Below are positions 36,181-47,906 of a DNA stretch of 64,000 bases, in pieces. Position 1 is the first letter of the stretch. Every line of letters starts with the position of its first letter. Both the position numbers and the translations under genes were made by a program. The notes below the pieces were generated by a model, which saw nothing but the letters and a program-made list of their open reading frames with translations, had not been told where the DNA came from and did no database searches. Origin of the DNA: Leptobrachium leishanense (taxonomy: Eukaryota; Chordata; Amphibia; Anura; Megophryidae); NCBI GenBank assembly GCA_009667805.1, contig CM019067.1, positions 62,478,637-62,542,636 of the forward strand, read 5' to 3'.

Positions 36181-36700
36181 GGTATTTCAATGTTTGCACC
36201 AAAATGCTTGCAGCGCTTTAATTTGTGCGCAAAGCGTTAATTTACGCACGTTAGCGCTAATATTACAATCCACGCCCATTTTTTCATCCATCGAAAAATT
36301 GCACGCGTAAAATGGACGCACAAAAACGCATAAACGCAAAAACATAAGAGGAGTGTGAGAAATTTACAGGGAAACGATAACGGTATCATGAAAGGTAAGG
36401 CCTAGTTCGAAACTGATGTCAGGGCGAGTGAGCAAAAATTTCTGGCGGTGTAGAAAAGTCATGAGAACAGTGTGAAATTAAAAGGGGGCAAGAGAATAAG
36501 AAGGGTAGAGCACTATGAGAGAAAAAAAATCCGAGACAGAAAGCTATCAGAGAGCAAATAGGAACATTCTAGGGGTGGGGAGGTGTGAGACGCAAAACAA
36601 GAGGGAGGGGGGGAGTAAAAGAAAGAGAGGAGAGGGGAAATTGGCGTGGGAGGTGGAAAGAGCACCAAGTCATAGCAGTGAGCGTATCAGGCTCATGTCC
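36181..36700. other. CpG-rich fragment and purine-rich DNA
   Basis: 36190-36340 contains GCGTTAA/ACGCACG motifs shared with 63360-64000. 36515-36650 is a GA-rich stretch at the 3' side of the L1. The small ORFs are low-complexity. Confidence 0.4.
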
Positions 36701-36730
36701 GTCACCTTCCTCCGCAGAAACAGGCACCCC

Positions 36731-38718
36731 TCAAGAAGCTCGATGTCCTCCACAAGAGTGGCCCGAAACTCCACTGAGGAGCAGTAAGCATTCCAATGAA
36801 ACCTTCAAGGCCTTTTGAACAGACTTCTCAGGAGGAAGCGCCAGGTCTTCTACCGACCTCAACTTCCCAGCCATTCTACCAAGACCTTTAGGGAAGGTGC
36901 AGAGGTAGATCTCCAATAAATGGGGACAAGTGTTCCAGGGACTAATAATATACGTAGTAGCAGCAGTGAATTCTTGAAGGAGCAAGAAAGTCTGCGGCGC
37001 AGACTCCAGGTCAACATCCGAAGTTTGCCGGATCAGATCATGCGCCCGTTTCCAAAATCCGACGAGAACCAAACATTCCCACCAGATATGTAGGTAAGTA
37101 CCTATTGCATTGGTACAACGCCATCAGATCGGAGAATGAGCTACTTTATAAAACAGACAAAAGTGCTGAGGATCTGTACCAAAAGACTAACAATTTGTAG
37201 GAGTTTGTGGAGCCTAGCGAACCAAGAGTCATAGTGAACCAGTGATAGGGTCTCCAATACTTGCTCCCAATGAGCCATAAATGCAGGAGGTTCAGTGTCA
37301 ACCGCCTGCAATAGATGATACAGTGTCAATACACTATGGTCCAGTGGAAGCGCTTGGTGGCAGAAAGATTTAAACAATGTGAGAGGTCTGGTCAGCGAGG
37401 AACTACCAGGGAAAGGGATTTGATAATAGTTAAAAAGCTTAAAGAATGTAGGCGCTAGCCTGTCATTCGTGTCTAGCGGGACAAAGTTAACCTCACTGAG
37501 AACATGTTGAGCCCGAAGGCAGGAGGTTTCAGTCAGGCAGAGCTGCAGAGGGCAGATTTGTCACTGGGAAATCAGGGTTATAAACCAACAGTAAAAGTGG
37601 TGAAGAGAAAGAAGTAACCGAGAACAGCGATCATAATTTATGCCATGGAAGTAGTGAGCAGCAAACAGGAAAAGCAGCAGTAGCAACTTCCCTGACCACC
37701 GTCAGTGATAACCAAGGAAGGGTCCACGAAAGGCCAGTACACAATTTTCTCTTCTAGGTCTATCCAATTGTATCAGAAAAAGATCAGAAAGAGCCAAACT
37801 GCCCAGTGACTTTGGTTTACATAAAGTAACGAATTTAAGTCTCAGACCGCCCGAGGCCATATAAGCGTCAAAAAAAGGCTTTGAAAGGCTTTGTGAAAAG
37901 ATAGTGGTAAAAAGGATGCAGAGCGTCTGATACAGGTACAATAGTCTGGGCAAGAGGTTCATTTTGATCAAATTGACAGGAATTTAATGGACCATGACGC
38001 CAAGTCCAAACAAAAAACCTCCAATAGGGGGTATAAAAAGGTGAGAGAAAAGAGCCAAGAAAGGTCAGACCCCCAAAAGAAATATGAGAGGAAGAACACC
38101 AACAGAGTGGATAGCGCGTACACAGAACCCGGCTCCAAGCACCCGGGAGAGAAACATCAAGAATTTCAGATTTAGTGTAATTTATCTTAAAGTCTGCCAG
38201 GGATCCATAGTCCTGCAACGCGGAGGACTTTTGGCATGGCCATCATTGTTATAAGAACAAGTAAATCGTCCTCGTATTCAGAAAGCTTACGTTCAGCATG
38301 AGCACTCTGAACTCCCATAATAAGAGGGTTTTGTCTGATAGAAGTTAATAGTTGTTCCATGCACAAAGCAAAAATAAGTGGGGAAAATGGACAGCCTTGA
38401 CGGGTACAATTGCCAATCGTAAATGGAGAAGTAAGCACAACGTTCTCCTTGACCAGGGCCGTCGGTTTACCGGAAAAAGAGCGTGGACCCAGCACAAGAA
38501 GTCGTCGCTGAAGCCAAAGTGATGCAAAGTGCAGAATAGAAAAGGCCAGAGAAACCGGTCAAAGGCCTTTTCTGCATCGGTCGAAAGCAAGGGAAGGGGC
38601 TACGCAGTGCGTTTAGCTTGAGCTAAAGCATTTAATCGCAGATGTTCGCGTCTCTGGCCTTGCGGCAAGTGATGAATTCAACTTGATCAGGATCAAAAAG
38701 CTGTGGTAGGAATTTCTT
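36731..38718 (-). pseudogene. L1 ORF2: RT palm and C-terminal region (broken)
   Basis: FLPQLFDPDQVEFITCRKAR (RT block 2), STDAEKAFDRFLWPFLF (block 3, with catalytic Asp), RQGCPFSPLIFALCMEQLL (block 4) and SEYEDDLLVL, where the catalytic YADD is YEDD (38276-38265). The C-terminal HIWWECLVLVGFWKRAHDLI near 37070 is the H...C region of L1 ORF2. Stops and shifts separate the pieces. Role in the family: reverse transcription. The A-to-E change beside the catalytic Asp pair plus the shifts make it inactive. Confidence 0.75.
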
Positions 38719-38857
38719 GTGATGATTAGGGATGAGCTGTTCGGTTCAATCAGTTCGGAGTTCGACTCGAATATTGGCAGTTCGCGAACTTTGAACTTTA
38801 GCAGGTTCGGTTCAAGTTCTAAAAAAAATAATTTGAAAAAAAAAGTCTAAATGGCCA

Positions 38858-39006
38858 AAACAGTAATTGAATTTAAGCAAGCATGGGATAGGCATAAGGC
38901 TATCCTAAACAAAAGATAAATCCAGGTAAAGTATCCATGTAATTGGGCAGACTAGATGGGCCGAAAGGTTCTTATCTGCCGACATTTTTCTATGTTTCTA
39001 TGTTTC
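38858..39006 (+). mobile_element. CR1/L2-like LINE 3' end
   Basis: Nearly identical to 60152-60304: ACAGTAATTGAATTTAAGCA, GACTAGATGGGCCGAAAGG and a TTTCTATG terminal repeat. 5'-truncated, as usual for LINE copies. Confidence 0.9.
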
Positions 39007-39007
39007 T

Positions 39008-39098
39008 AAATAAAAAAATTAAAAACAACTATAAAGAGACTCTTTACTGCAGAATATTATAAGCAACGGTTTATTAGATATTGAATTAAAAAACTACC
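39008..39098 (+). mobile_element. MITE family a fragment
   Basis: AAAGAGACTCTTTACTGCAG and ACGGTTTATTAGATATTGAA, as in 56079-56126. Confidence 0.6.
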
Positions 39099-39741
39099 CA
39101 GGGCAAGAAGGCACGCATGTTGCTTGCATAGGATTTTTTGCGCCGCCTGTGTTTTTCTTTAAAATGCTGCAATGGGTGATGTGGATTTTCTATTTTACAA
39201 GGAAAGCATGCTTTACAGTCTGCCTAATGTCTAGGTGCAAAGATTCTCACCCCTAAATGACATGTGCTTACAGCAGGGCTCTCAAATGGCGTAAACAGGT
39301 GTTAGTGTTTGGAAATAACATGTGCTTCTAATTAGTCTGGTCTCATGAATTTGATACATTGCCTGCAGACAGGGTGTGGCTCCTGCACATGTATGAACAC
39401 TGTGCTTCTGAATTCTAAGTGTTCATTTCTACTACATTTTCCTCTGATATGCTGTTTAACCCCTTAAGGACCAGGGCTCTGTAAAGCCAATCATTAATGT
39501 AGATGTTACGTCAATTTGTCATCAAGGGCTTAATAAAATCTTTATTACACTCCTTAGATTTAAACGTAATATTCCAGTATTTGTATGTCATGTACCGCTC
39601 CCGAAGGGCCTATGTGAGCATACAATTATTGTGTTTAGATCTATAGTTTTGGGGCAAGCGTGGTGGAAGGGCTTGCTGCTTCTGCATTAGTAACACAACA
39701 CAACGTGAAAATGTCTATCATAAAGCGTACAAGCTAGAGTC
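39099..39741. other. unassigned DNA within the hAT-like element
   Basis: No gene. TTAACCCCTTAAGGACCAGG at 39458 resembles a further MITE end. Confidence 0.3.
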
Positions 39742-40229
39742 TAGGGATGTGGGTTTCGGAATTTTCACGAAATTTCCCAATTCGTGCATTTGGCTGACTT
39801 TCCTAAAATTTTCATATCAACAAATTTTCGTGCCGAAATTTTTTTTTCGAATGGACTAGAAATGTGTAAAATCGAAATTCATTTTCGTTCCATTTGTGAT
39901 TTTGGTTCTATTACAGTAATTTCGGACATTGTATTTTTCAGTTATATCGCTGATTCTGTAATTTTGTATCATTCCCATCTCAATGTATCCTCCCCAGGAA
40001 ACCAGAGAAATCTCAATGTATCCTTCTTGTAAAACATGAGAAATCAATGGCAGAATTATCGGATCGTATAATTATCGTATCCGAAAAAAACATTAGTTTA
40101 CTTCAAAACGAATAGACACTTTGAAACGAGAACAGACGTGCAGAAAAAACACGAAAATTTCAGAGATCACGAAAAAAAAGTTGATACGAAAAACGAACTG
40201 AAAAATAAATAAATCGGTGCACAAGCCTA
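39742..40229 (-). mobile_element. hAT-like MITE, reverse copy of the 13508 family
   Basis: TAGGGATGTGGGTTTCGG to CGGTGCACAAGCCTA, the mirror of 13508-14059. Flanks GCTAGAGTC and GCTGAGTC are an imperfect duplication. A family-R retroposon piece (39967-40030) is inside. Confidence 0.75.
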
Positions 40230-40744
40230 GCTGAGTCCCTAGAGTCTCTGACTATCTATATATCTATAGAGATCACACACACCTTGCTTTATACATAGAA
40301 TACATTCCCTCATCTAACAGGATAGTAGCCAGTCCCTGTGCATTTTAACCCCTTAAGGGTGGTTAGGTGTCATGTGTAGGTCTCTGATGGCCAGGTTTCT
40401 ATACATCCTACAAATCCGCCACTTCACGGGCAGGTTATGGGGATCTCCTAGGCACGATATTTGAAGGAATTTTTTGTTTTTATTTTTAACCCTTTTCATG
40501 GAAAACTCACTGTTCCTTTAAAAATGTCTTTGTCTCCTGTCCCCCAGGGCACTACCCGGACCCCCATACACCTTTTATGGCAAATATCTAGCATATATGC
40601 CCTCCTGGAGGGCACTCTAAAAATCTAACTTGAGTCCCATTGACTTGCATCGAGTTCGGTTCGTGTTCGAACTCGAACTTTGAGATTGTTAGAGTTTGAA
40701 TGCGAACTGAACACGGGGGTGTTCGGCTCATCCCTAGTGATGAT

Positions 40745-40829
40745 TTGCCATAATCCATGCCAGGAGTTTCATATCATAAATCAAGAGTGAAATGGGGCAA
40801 TAATTTCCGCAGCAGGCATGATCCTGGTC
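40745..40829 (-). pseudogene. L1 ORF2: RT fragment
   Basis: Minus-strand IMPAAEIIAPFHS and MKLLAWIMANH correspond to the NYRPISLL...KILAKILANR region of RT block 1-2. Joins the next piece at 38718 across the hAT-like insertion. Confidence 0.7.
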
Positions 40830-40832
40830 TTA

Positions 40833-41243
40833 GGCTAAGGTCAGACGAACGCAGTTTTAACGTGCGTTTAGCCGCACGAAATCACGGCCGTGCTAGCAGC
40901 AAATGACGTCCAATGCCGGGGAACATACGACGAACGGCTGAACGAAAGTTCGTCCGTGCAACGCAAGTGGCAAACGAATGCATTTTTTCGAGAACGTCAA
41001 ACCGCTACTACTGACGTACAGAGTGCTCTGCGGCCGCATAGCGTCGTGTTTGGGAGACGTCAGACGCTGCTAATGTCCGGCCAACATAACGTCCAGACGC
41101 AAAAGGGTTTTATTGATGATCCGTACAAAAATCACGGACGAAAATGCGCATCGTATGACCGCTATCGCGTATTCCGTGACAAAATACGTCCGAACGCACT
41201 TTTTCACGGACAACGCAAAAAATGCGTTCGTCTGACCCTAGCC
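40833..41243. mobile_element. Harbinger-like MITE (GGCTAAGGTCAGACG ends)
   Basis: 411 bp with TTA on both sides (40830-40832, 41244-41246); ends GGCTAAGGTCAGACGAACGC and GCGTTCGTCTGACCCTAGCC. CpG-rich interior. The L1 reading resumes on both sides. Confidence 0.8.
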
Positions 41244-41246
41244 TTA

Positions 41247-41356
41247 GGGACTAAGGTAATTGTTGCCATCAGTGAGTAAGGGTGAAAATGGCCACCATCA
41301 TGAATTGCATTATACAAGGAAGTAAGAATAGGTGTCAGGTCAGCCGAGCATTTTTT
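41247..41356 (-). pseudogene. L1 ORF2: RT N-terminal segment
   Basis: Reads KKCSADLTPILTSLYNAIHD then HFHPYSLMATITLVPK, matching the L1 segment that precedes RT block 1 (L-x-P-I-L-T...N-x-I...P-x-S...T-L-I-P-K). Bounded by a solo LTR on the right and a Harbinger-like MITE on the left. Confidence 0.75.
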
Positions 41357-41361
41357 GTATT

Positions 41362-43267
41362 TGTCAGGGCCAGCCAGGCTGGGTGGGTGAGGGTGCGAGC
41401 CCAGGTTGCAGTCATGGCCGGATTAACATAGGGGCTGATGGAGCAGCAGCTCCAAGCCCATGCCCCAGAGAAAAGATAACTATGTCTGCATTGATGGGCA
41501 TTTGGACCCCTGTATCTCCAACTCCATAGCAGCTACAGGGTCAGGTGAGGTATCACTGGAAAGGCCAGTGCATGGCCTTTACAAATGATACAAAAAAAAA
41601 ACCTGGACATGTTTGGTAACAATAAAAAAAAAAATATATATATTTTTATTTAACACAGCAATAGTTTTCACTTTTGAGTGACCATCTAACCAACTAACTC
41701 ACCATCACATTTATCATATCACCAAGTGGAGATGTTGGCGCAATCCATTGTTATGAATTGTTACATCAGAAACCTAAACCGCCGCACTGCAGTCAAGACC
41801 ACTTTGGACCCCTGCTTACTAATCTTTACACCTCACAAGGTCACGTGAGGTGCCATTGCACAGGTCAGAGTCTGGTCTTTGCATTGACACAAAAAACGTA
41901 ACCATGCAATATCTAAAAGAAAATATATATATTTTTTTATTATTAATTTTTAGTTCCAAAGCAATGGCATTGTCCATTTGTCACGTATAAAATGAGCACT
42001 ACCACTGCCATTACTCACCTTTTAATTTCCCACGCTGGGAGCAAGGTCAGGGTTTTATACATACCGTAGTCATATTATTCATAAAACACCGTCCTCCAAA
42101 ACACAAGGGGAGATAGTTATTTAGGTTAAAATTGTATATTTGTCAGAAAAATGCAGTTATGGGTTAATTTTTTTTTAACAAGAATTCCCTATGGAATATA
42201 TAACCAAAGGTTTGGATGATAAAATGGGAAAAAATAATTTTACATGCTGTAAATGATTGAAATGTGAATGGAAATTTCCTCACACAGTATCTGCCTTGTT
42301 AGATACCCATATCTGCACTATTAACCTAAAAATGTTTTCATTTAACTAAATTCCAAAAAAAGCCCACCAAAATATTCAGCTCCAGGCCCATAGAGATCTT
42401 AATCTGGCCCTGGTTGCAGTGACACGAAGCAGGCAATATGTTTCAAATAATAAAGGGTTTATTGGATAAACAAACATAGGATGATGGGGAAGATAGGAAG
42501 AGGGCTGCCTAACAAAGGGAAAGCTGAGAAATAGGCAGGAAGGGGTTAACCATGAAATATGCAGGTTAATGGGCTGAGAGGGAGAAGTAAACTAACTTCA
42601 TAAGCAGAACTGGAGCAGGGCTGACAATGCACACAATAGGAAATGAGGGAACACAAGAGGTTAACTTACAGACAGAGGGATAACACAGGAACAGGGTTGA
42701 GAGCAGGGTTTTCTGGAATGTAGCAGAAGTCCAGTAAACAGGGAGTCCGGTAGCTGGATAAATAATAAGCAGATGGTCTGTATGAAGGAGTCCTTGGATG
42801 AAGTGGGGGGGGGGTCACAGATGAAAGCGGGGTTCCAGGAAAAGCAGTGAGGGAATCTTGCGAGGTATCAAAGGGATTATCCAGAAGGGTAGTCAAATGG
42901 AGTCCATAGGTCCAGGAGTATAGAAGGCGACAATCCGGGGGTCTGGTACACGTTGAATCCAAATGCTGGGTAGAGACAGGACAGGACAGGACAGGCTCCT
43001 GGCTGCACAAGCTCCTCTTAGGGAGTGGAAACTGATGCAGAAGCCCTGTCTTCTGGGTGCTCCACTCCTAAATAGGTAAACAGTCTCTAGTGATTAGAGG
43101 CACCTGTTAAGCCTGCAGTGCTGTGAGCAAGGTTGGACATTGGAAAAGCAGTTTGTGGAAGTGCTGCCCTGCAGTCAGGTTAATGCAGCACCCGGTTTGC
43201 CTTTCTTACCACGGTTGCGGCGGGCTTTACGTGTGGTGCTGGGGGGCTCCAGACAGGGGTCCTGACA
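41362..43267 (-). mobile_element. solo LTR D, A/B family, with hAT MITE inside
   Basis: TGTCAGGGCC to GTCCTGACA with perfect duplication GTATT (41357-41361, 43268-43272). About 898 bp after removing the MITE 41413-42412. Minus orientation from TATTTA (43074-43069) and GCTTCTGCATC (43044-43034), spaced 30 bp. Inserted in the L1 RT entry. Confidence 0.85.
41413..42412 (-). mobile_element. hAT-type MITE (CAGGGCCGGA family), complete
   Basis: 1,000 bp, perfect 8-bp duplication GTTGCAGT (41405-41412, 42413-42420). CATGGCCGGATTAA to TTAATCTGGCCCTG. Same family as 4033-5901. Confidence 0.9.
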
Positions 43268-43272
43268 GTATT

Positions 43273-44788
43273 ATTCAATCGCCAGGCCTTTTGGGTCCAG
43301 ACCCTTAACATTCTTCGTTGTTTTCAGAGCAGCAAGGATCTCTGCAACAGAGATAATTTCATTGAGGGACACGCAGTCCTGTGAGTCAAGAGAATGAGTG
43401 ACTGTTCAAGAGGTAATATTCTATCCGATCAATCAATGGCACATGTGGGCCAGTGTCATCCAAATAATATAAACATTTTTATATTCTGAAGGATTCGTCA
43501 GTGTTCTCTCGAGGACTAGTGGAGAGGGAGCCTGCTGACGTGCAAATTCTGGGAATGTAAGCTTTAACCGCCTGGCATGTAGAATCCTGGCCAGAAGAAG
43601 ACCATGTCTATTCTTGTGTAAAGTGAAAAAAGAATCGGATTTCAGTGCCTTAAAACGGATAGAATCACTTAAAAGTTTGCTAAAGCTTTGCTGTTTCGGC
43701 ATGAGACGTTGGTAAACAGCAACATCGTCGGAAGCAAAATGTTTCAGATCCAAGGCCCAAATCGCCTCCAAAAGTGATTGACGTTCCCCCCCTGAAGGTT
43801 TTGCGGGCCGTGCACTTGCTAATAAAAAAAGCCCCGTACAATGGCTTCATGGGCTTCCCAGAGGAAGGATGCAGAAGTGTCCAGGGACGCATTTTCTGTG
43901 AAAAAATGTCCAAGCGTGATATGTAAATCCGCAAAAATTTGAGGGTCTTCCAAGAGGGATATGTTAAGACGCCAGAGGCGCTCCTTTGGAATGAATAGTG
44001 GCAAGAGAATAAATAAAGAGAGCGGGGCGTCACAGTCCGAACAGTTACAGGGTAATTTTCAGCGTTCGGTTACCTTTCTCAAGCAATTCGGATCTCTTTG
44101 AATTACCCTGTTAGTATCAGTGATGTCAATTGAATGGGTTAAGGATGGATCCTGGTAATGCATAAAGAAATAGTTTATTTGTGTATGTACCGAATGAACC
44201 GGAGACTAGGAATAATCCCTTTCGTTAGAATGACGGGTCTGCCAAACATTGACTCAGCGATGTTTATGTAGAGACCTCCTTATTTGACGCAATACATTTG
44301 GGGGGGTGGAAGAAGAATCATAGCGCAGGTCAAGAGTTACATTCAAGTCACCCGCCAAGATGGTGATACTTTACTGAAAGGATTCCAGCGACTTGAGAAT
44401 ACAAGCATGACAGCAGAGTTGTTTTATGGCAAATAGAGAGATGCAAAGCCAAATGTGTAAACCGTATCAACTATTTTCCCGTGTACAAAAAGGTAAAAAT
44501 CGCTCAGTATCAGTTTCAGTAGCTTCCATGATAAAGGGAACTTCTTTGGAAATTAGGATCGCTAGTACCCCTCAGGACTTACTCAAGGTAAAATTGCTGA
44601 AGAATCCTATAGGAAAATTGACATCACCAAGATGAGGTACCCTACCCGCCCGAAAATGAGTTTCCTGGAGTAAGGTGATGCATTTCGCGTAGCAGCTGTA
44701 AGTGTTTCTCAGGAATATTGAGACCATGAACATTATAGATGATCAGTCGAAGGTCCTTAGGGGCGAAGGGCAGACTGTGGCTAGGCAT
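43273..44788 (-). pseudogene. L1 ORF2: APE endonuclease and linker (broken)
   Basis: Start ATG at 44788-44786. N-terminus LRLIIYNVHGLNIPEKH matches the APE start (N-x-x-G-L-N). GDLNVTLDLRYDSS (GDLN at 44352-44341) is the conserved Asp/Asn motif, and a WRLN-SLLEDPQIF segment followed by LWEAH and a lysine-rich-type linker leads to EILAALKTTKN at the RT entrance. Role in the family: nicking genomic DNA for target-primed reverse transcription. Several stops and shifts are visible (for example after HHLTPGNSFSGG and after TLSKS), so it is not translatable as one protein. A 63-bp MITE is inserted at 44048-44110. Confidence 0.75.
44048..44110. mobile_element. 63-bp micro-MITE of family a
   Basis: CAGGGTAATTTTCAGCG to CTTTGAATTACCCTG, flanked by TTA on both sides (44045-44047, 44111-44113). 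Removing it and one TTA joins L1 ORF2 in frame (ITDTN-CSDCDAPL). Confidence 0.8.
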
Positions 44789-45169
44789 GGGAGAAATAAA
44801 GCCCAATAGGGGAGGAAGGGAAGATGAGTGTTAAGTGTGGTGAATATAGGGGGGTTGTGGGAAGTGCACCACCTGTGACGTCGTTCACAACTACATGACC
44901 CAGAGCAGCTGTGCAGTCAGACCCACAGATGGGAAAAATAAAGCACTAAGCCTCGTGGGGTGGTACATAAGTGGCCAGCAACCGAAAATACGAAAAAAGG
45001 GGAGATAAAACAATCGGGAAGACGATGGTGAAACAAAAATGGTAGAGATTGAGAGGTCTAGAGTCAACATACTGTTAATGTCAATTGTTAATGAACACAC
45101 AGCTTATGTATGTGGCAAAGGTCAGATCGCTGACTCAGGAGCTAGACCAGGCAGGGGTGCGCCAGCACA

Positions 45170-45335
45170 AGGCGAGAGGGAGGGAACACGGGATCAGGGG
45201 GCAAAAAGGTGAGCGAATGGAGAGAGTGGAAAGGAAAGGCTGGCAAGAGGGAAAGGAGGAGGGGATGGTGGGGGGAAGAAGGGGGACAAGGAGGGAAAAA
45301 GAAGGAGGGGAGGGGGATGAGCCATATCAAGCAAA
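45170..45335 (+). repeat. purine-rich tract
   Basis: About 160 bp nearly all A and G (GGAGG, GAAAGG, GGGGAAGAAG). Opens long ORFs on both strands that I regard as low-complexity artefacts. Confidence 0.7.
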
Positions 45336-45790
45336 GCAGGGGGAAACATCGAGAACACTTCAAAGAAATAGCACTGTATAGTAGTGAGAGGTACAGGTTT
45401 TATAACCAAATGAATATGATGTACAAGAGGGCAGAGTACAAACAAAAAGGTGATCAATTAGAATTCAACAACGTCATATTGTACAGAGGTAAAGAATAAA
45501 ATTCATCAAAAAATGAACAAGTAATGAATAGCATCCATCTTCAATTGTCCATTTTCAAGCCCGCCCACCGAGCCCCCCACAACAAAATTTTCCGATAGTG
45601 CAGCATCACTGTTCAAATAGTAAAACTGAAAAGTGAACAATAGTGCTGCATTAATAATAAAAAAATAAATTTTCACTTCACCTGGTCATGTTTGGTATCA
45701 TGCTCTGGCCTTTCCAATGATACTAAACATGACCTTCTAGCTGGGAAAGATTGGGGGAAAGGCGGGTCCACAGGACCCCCTATCGCTACT

Positions 45791-46692
45791 TGTAATGGTT
45801 AGCCCTTGCTTGGGCCATAGTGGTGGCTTGGAACATGGGGTGAAGCCCTTAAGGCAGGTGAGTTACTGACTGGACACAAGGACAGACTAATATCTCCAAA
45901 ACCAAGGAGCACCAAAAAACAGAACTGAATTGCCACTAAGCTCCGAAGGTTTCAAGACCGACAGACCACTTAGGACACGCACAGAAACACAATGATTTGC
46001 CTGACAATCTGTGAATTGAGCAGGCTGCAGGGCAGTCAACAAACAGACAGACTTGGCGATATGGGAACTGGACTCCACATAAGGGCTTTGCAGGAACCAG
46101 ACAGAAACTTAGAACAGGAGGTCCAGGGAGAAAACTAAAGGGATCCCTATGCTGGACAATAATCCCTATCTAGAAAACCCTCACAAAGATATAACAGATC
46201 AAGATGGACAAGAAGGGCAAGGGATTAACAAAACAGACAAAACATCCTGCACTGAGGAGGTCCTTATAATGGCCTCTGAGACTATACTAAACTAAGACAG
46301 ACAATGTACAGAAAACATGAAACATATATGAATAGTCAGGCAGGCAAGGTTGGCAACAGATCAGAAGCATACAGAGTACCAGGAGTAAGTAGAAAAGGAT
46401 CGTCAGGAAACACAGCCGAGGTCAAAACCAGAATGCACTTGAACAAGAATGCTTTGCAGCAACACAGGGAACTAACAGGACACAACCACCATCAAACTCC
46501 ACAAACCATCAATGAGGCTCTGTGCTGCTGGGATACTTATAGGGAGTGGGTCTGTGTGATTGGGCCATGTGACCCCAGACCAGGAGTTCACATCAGAACC
46601 CCAGAACAGTCCCAGACAGCACGGCCAAAAAAAACAGACATGAAGGACCTTCACCACCAGGGGGCGCAGCCAAAACCAGGGCAAATGTAACA
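45791..46692 (-). mobile_element. solo LTR C
   Basis: 902 bp, TGTAATGG to AAATGTAACA, perfect 5-bp duplication CTACT (45786-45790, 46693-46697). Minus-strand TATAAG is present near 46541; the start motif is less clear than in other LTRs. Family membership is inferred from overall layout. Confidence 0.8.
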
Positions 46693-46974
46693 CTACTATA
46701 TTGGTGGCTAGGGGTTAATTCCCTAACTGATGTCATTGCACCAATGCGCAATGATGTCAATTAGTGGTGGAGGCCCTGGAGGCTTGGCTGATATCCAAGA
46801 TGTCAGCCACCTCAGGGAGAAGTCCGCGATCTGGCATCGATTGGCAGACAGGCACCTAAGGGGTTAAAGAGAGGCATCGCTGGACAGGTCAGACTGTGAC
46901 CTTGCCAGTGATGCCTCTTTTTTCTCTAAGTTCTCCGATCGGGAGGGAGAGGGGTCCAAAGGACCTACCCCAAC

Positions 46975-47820
46975 TGTCACGGTGGCAGTACCACCAGGCA
47001 CGCACCACCCTATACTTGCCCTCCGATCCTTGGAAGTGGTCGGTCTGTATATATATCCCTATGAATATAACTCGCAGGAAGGTGAGGTCAGGTTCCTGAT
47101 GAGAAGCCCTTATATGCAGAGATGCAGGGTAAACTGCAAGGACAGGTGAAAGCACAAAGGGTTAACAAAAGACCTCTGTACGGCAATACAAAAGATATCC
47201 CTGCACTGAAAGGCCGGTCTTTAGGATAGCCGGATCTAATCTAAAGGAAAGTATTACCTTGAAGCCGTACAGAGTCTTTTGTTATATGCAGATGACAGGG
47301 TTACCTGGAAACGGTACAGGCACGGAATATAGCATAGAATAGTCATAGAGGAGAGCCAAAGGTCATAAAGAGAGAGTACGTCATACAGGATACAGGAATC
47401 AGAACCAGAAGGGAAGTCAGCCAAGCCAAAATCAGTAACCGGGGAATCTGAATGGAACATAAACAGCAAAACAAAATACAGCAATAGACAGAACAAAATA
47501 CACAGAAGGAACTGACAAACTGGAACAGAGGCAAAAACTGAACCAGGATTAACAAAAGGAGGCTATCAGGAACACAGCAAGGAGCTTTCAGGATGCAAGG
47601 AGACCAGGCAAAGGAAAATGACCCAGCAATGTCTTATGGGTACATAGCTCTAATATAGGCAGGGGAATCAGGGCAAGGATCAACAGGTGAGCAGCACACA
47701 GAACACCAATTAACCCCTGGGAGGCCACCCAGAAATTGGCAGCAACAGAAACACAAGGGAAAAAACATATATACAAATACAGAGGGCAGGAAGACAGATT
47801 TTCCAGCACAGAACGTGACA
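46975..47820 (-). repeat. element B 3' LTR
   Basis: 846 bp; TGTCACGG to AACGTGACA on the + strand. Carries the same TATA and start motif as the 5' LTR. Confidence 0.9.
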
Positions 47821-47835
47821 GTATCCCCTCCTCCA
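47821..47835 (-). promoter_or_regulatory. element B polypurine tract
   Basis: Minus strand TGGAGGAGGGGATAC directly before the 3' LTR. Confidence 0.7.
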
Positions 47836-47906
47836 TGGGTGACCCCAGGGCACCCAAAACATAAAACATGACAGACCGTGATCTGGTTTCCTGCTTCTAA
47901 CACCAG

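Larger units (their letters stand above)
38727..40736 (+). mobile_element. hAT-like element (TAGGGATGAGC ends), loaded with insertions
   Basis: Perfect 8-bp duplication GTGATGAT (38719-38726, 40737-40744); ends TAGGGATGAGCTGTTCGG and GTTCGGCTCATCCCTA. Contains a CR1-like 3' end, a family-a fragment and a second hAT-like MITE. No transposase recognised. Confidence 0.85.
36700..45580 (-). mobile_element. Tx1-like L1 retrotransposon, split by at least four insertions
   Basis: L1 ORF2 segments read on the minus strand from 44788 to about 36731 in correct domain order: endonuclease, linker, RT entry, RT palm, C-terminal H...C region. The intervening DNA is made of elements with their own target duplications (44048-44110, 41362-43267, 40833-41243, 38727-40736). 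Outer boundaries are approximate; 44800-45580 may hold 5' sequence or ORF1 remnants and includes a 150-bp purine tract. Confidence 0.75.

Noticed and set aside
45085..45499. Charged ORFs on both strands
   Set aside because: Artefacts of a purine-rich tract.
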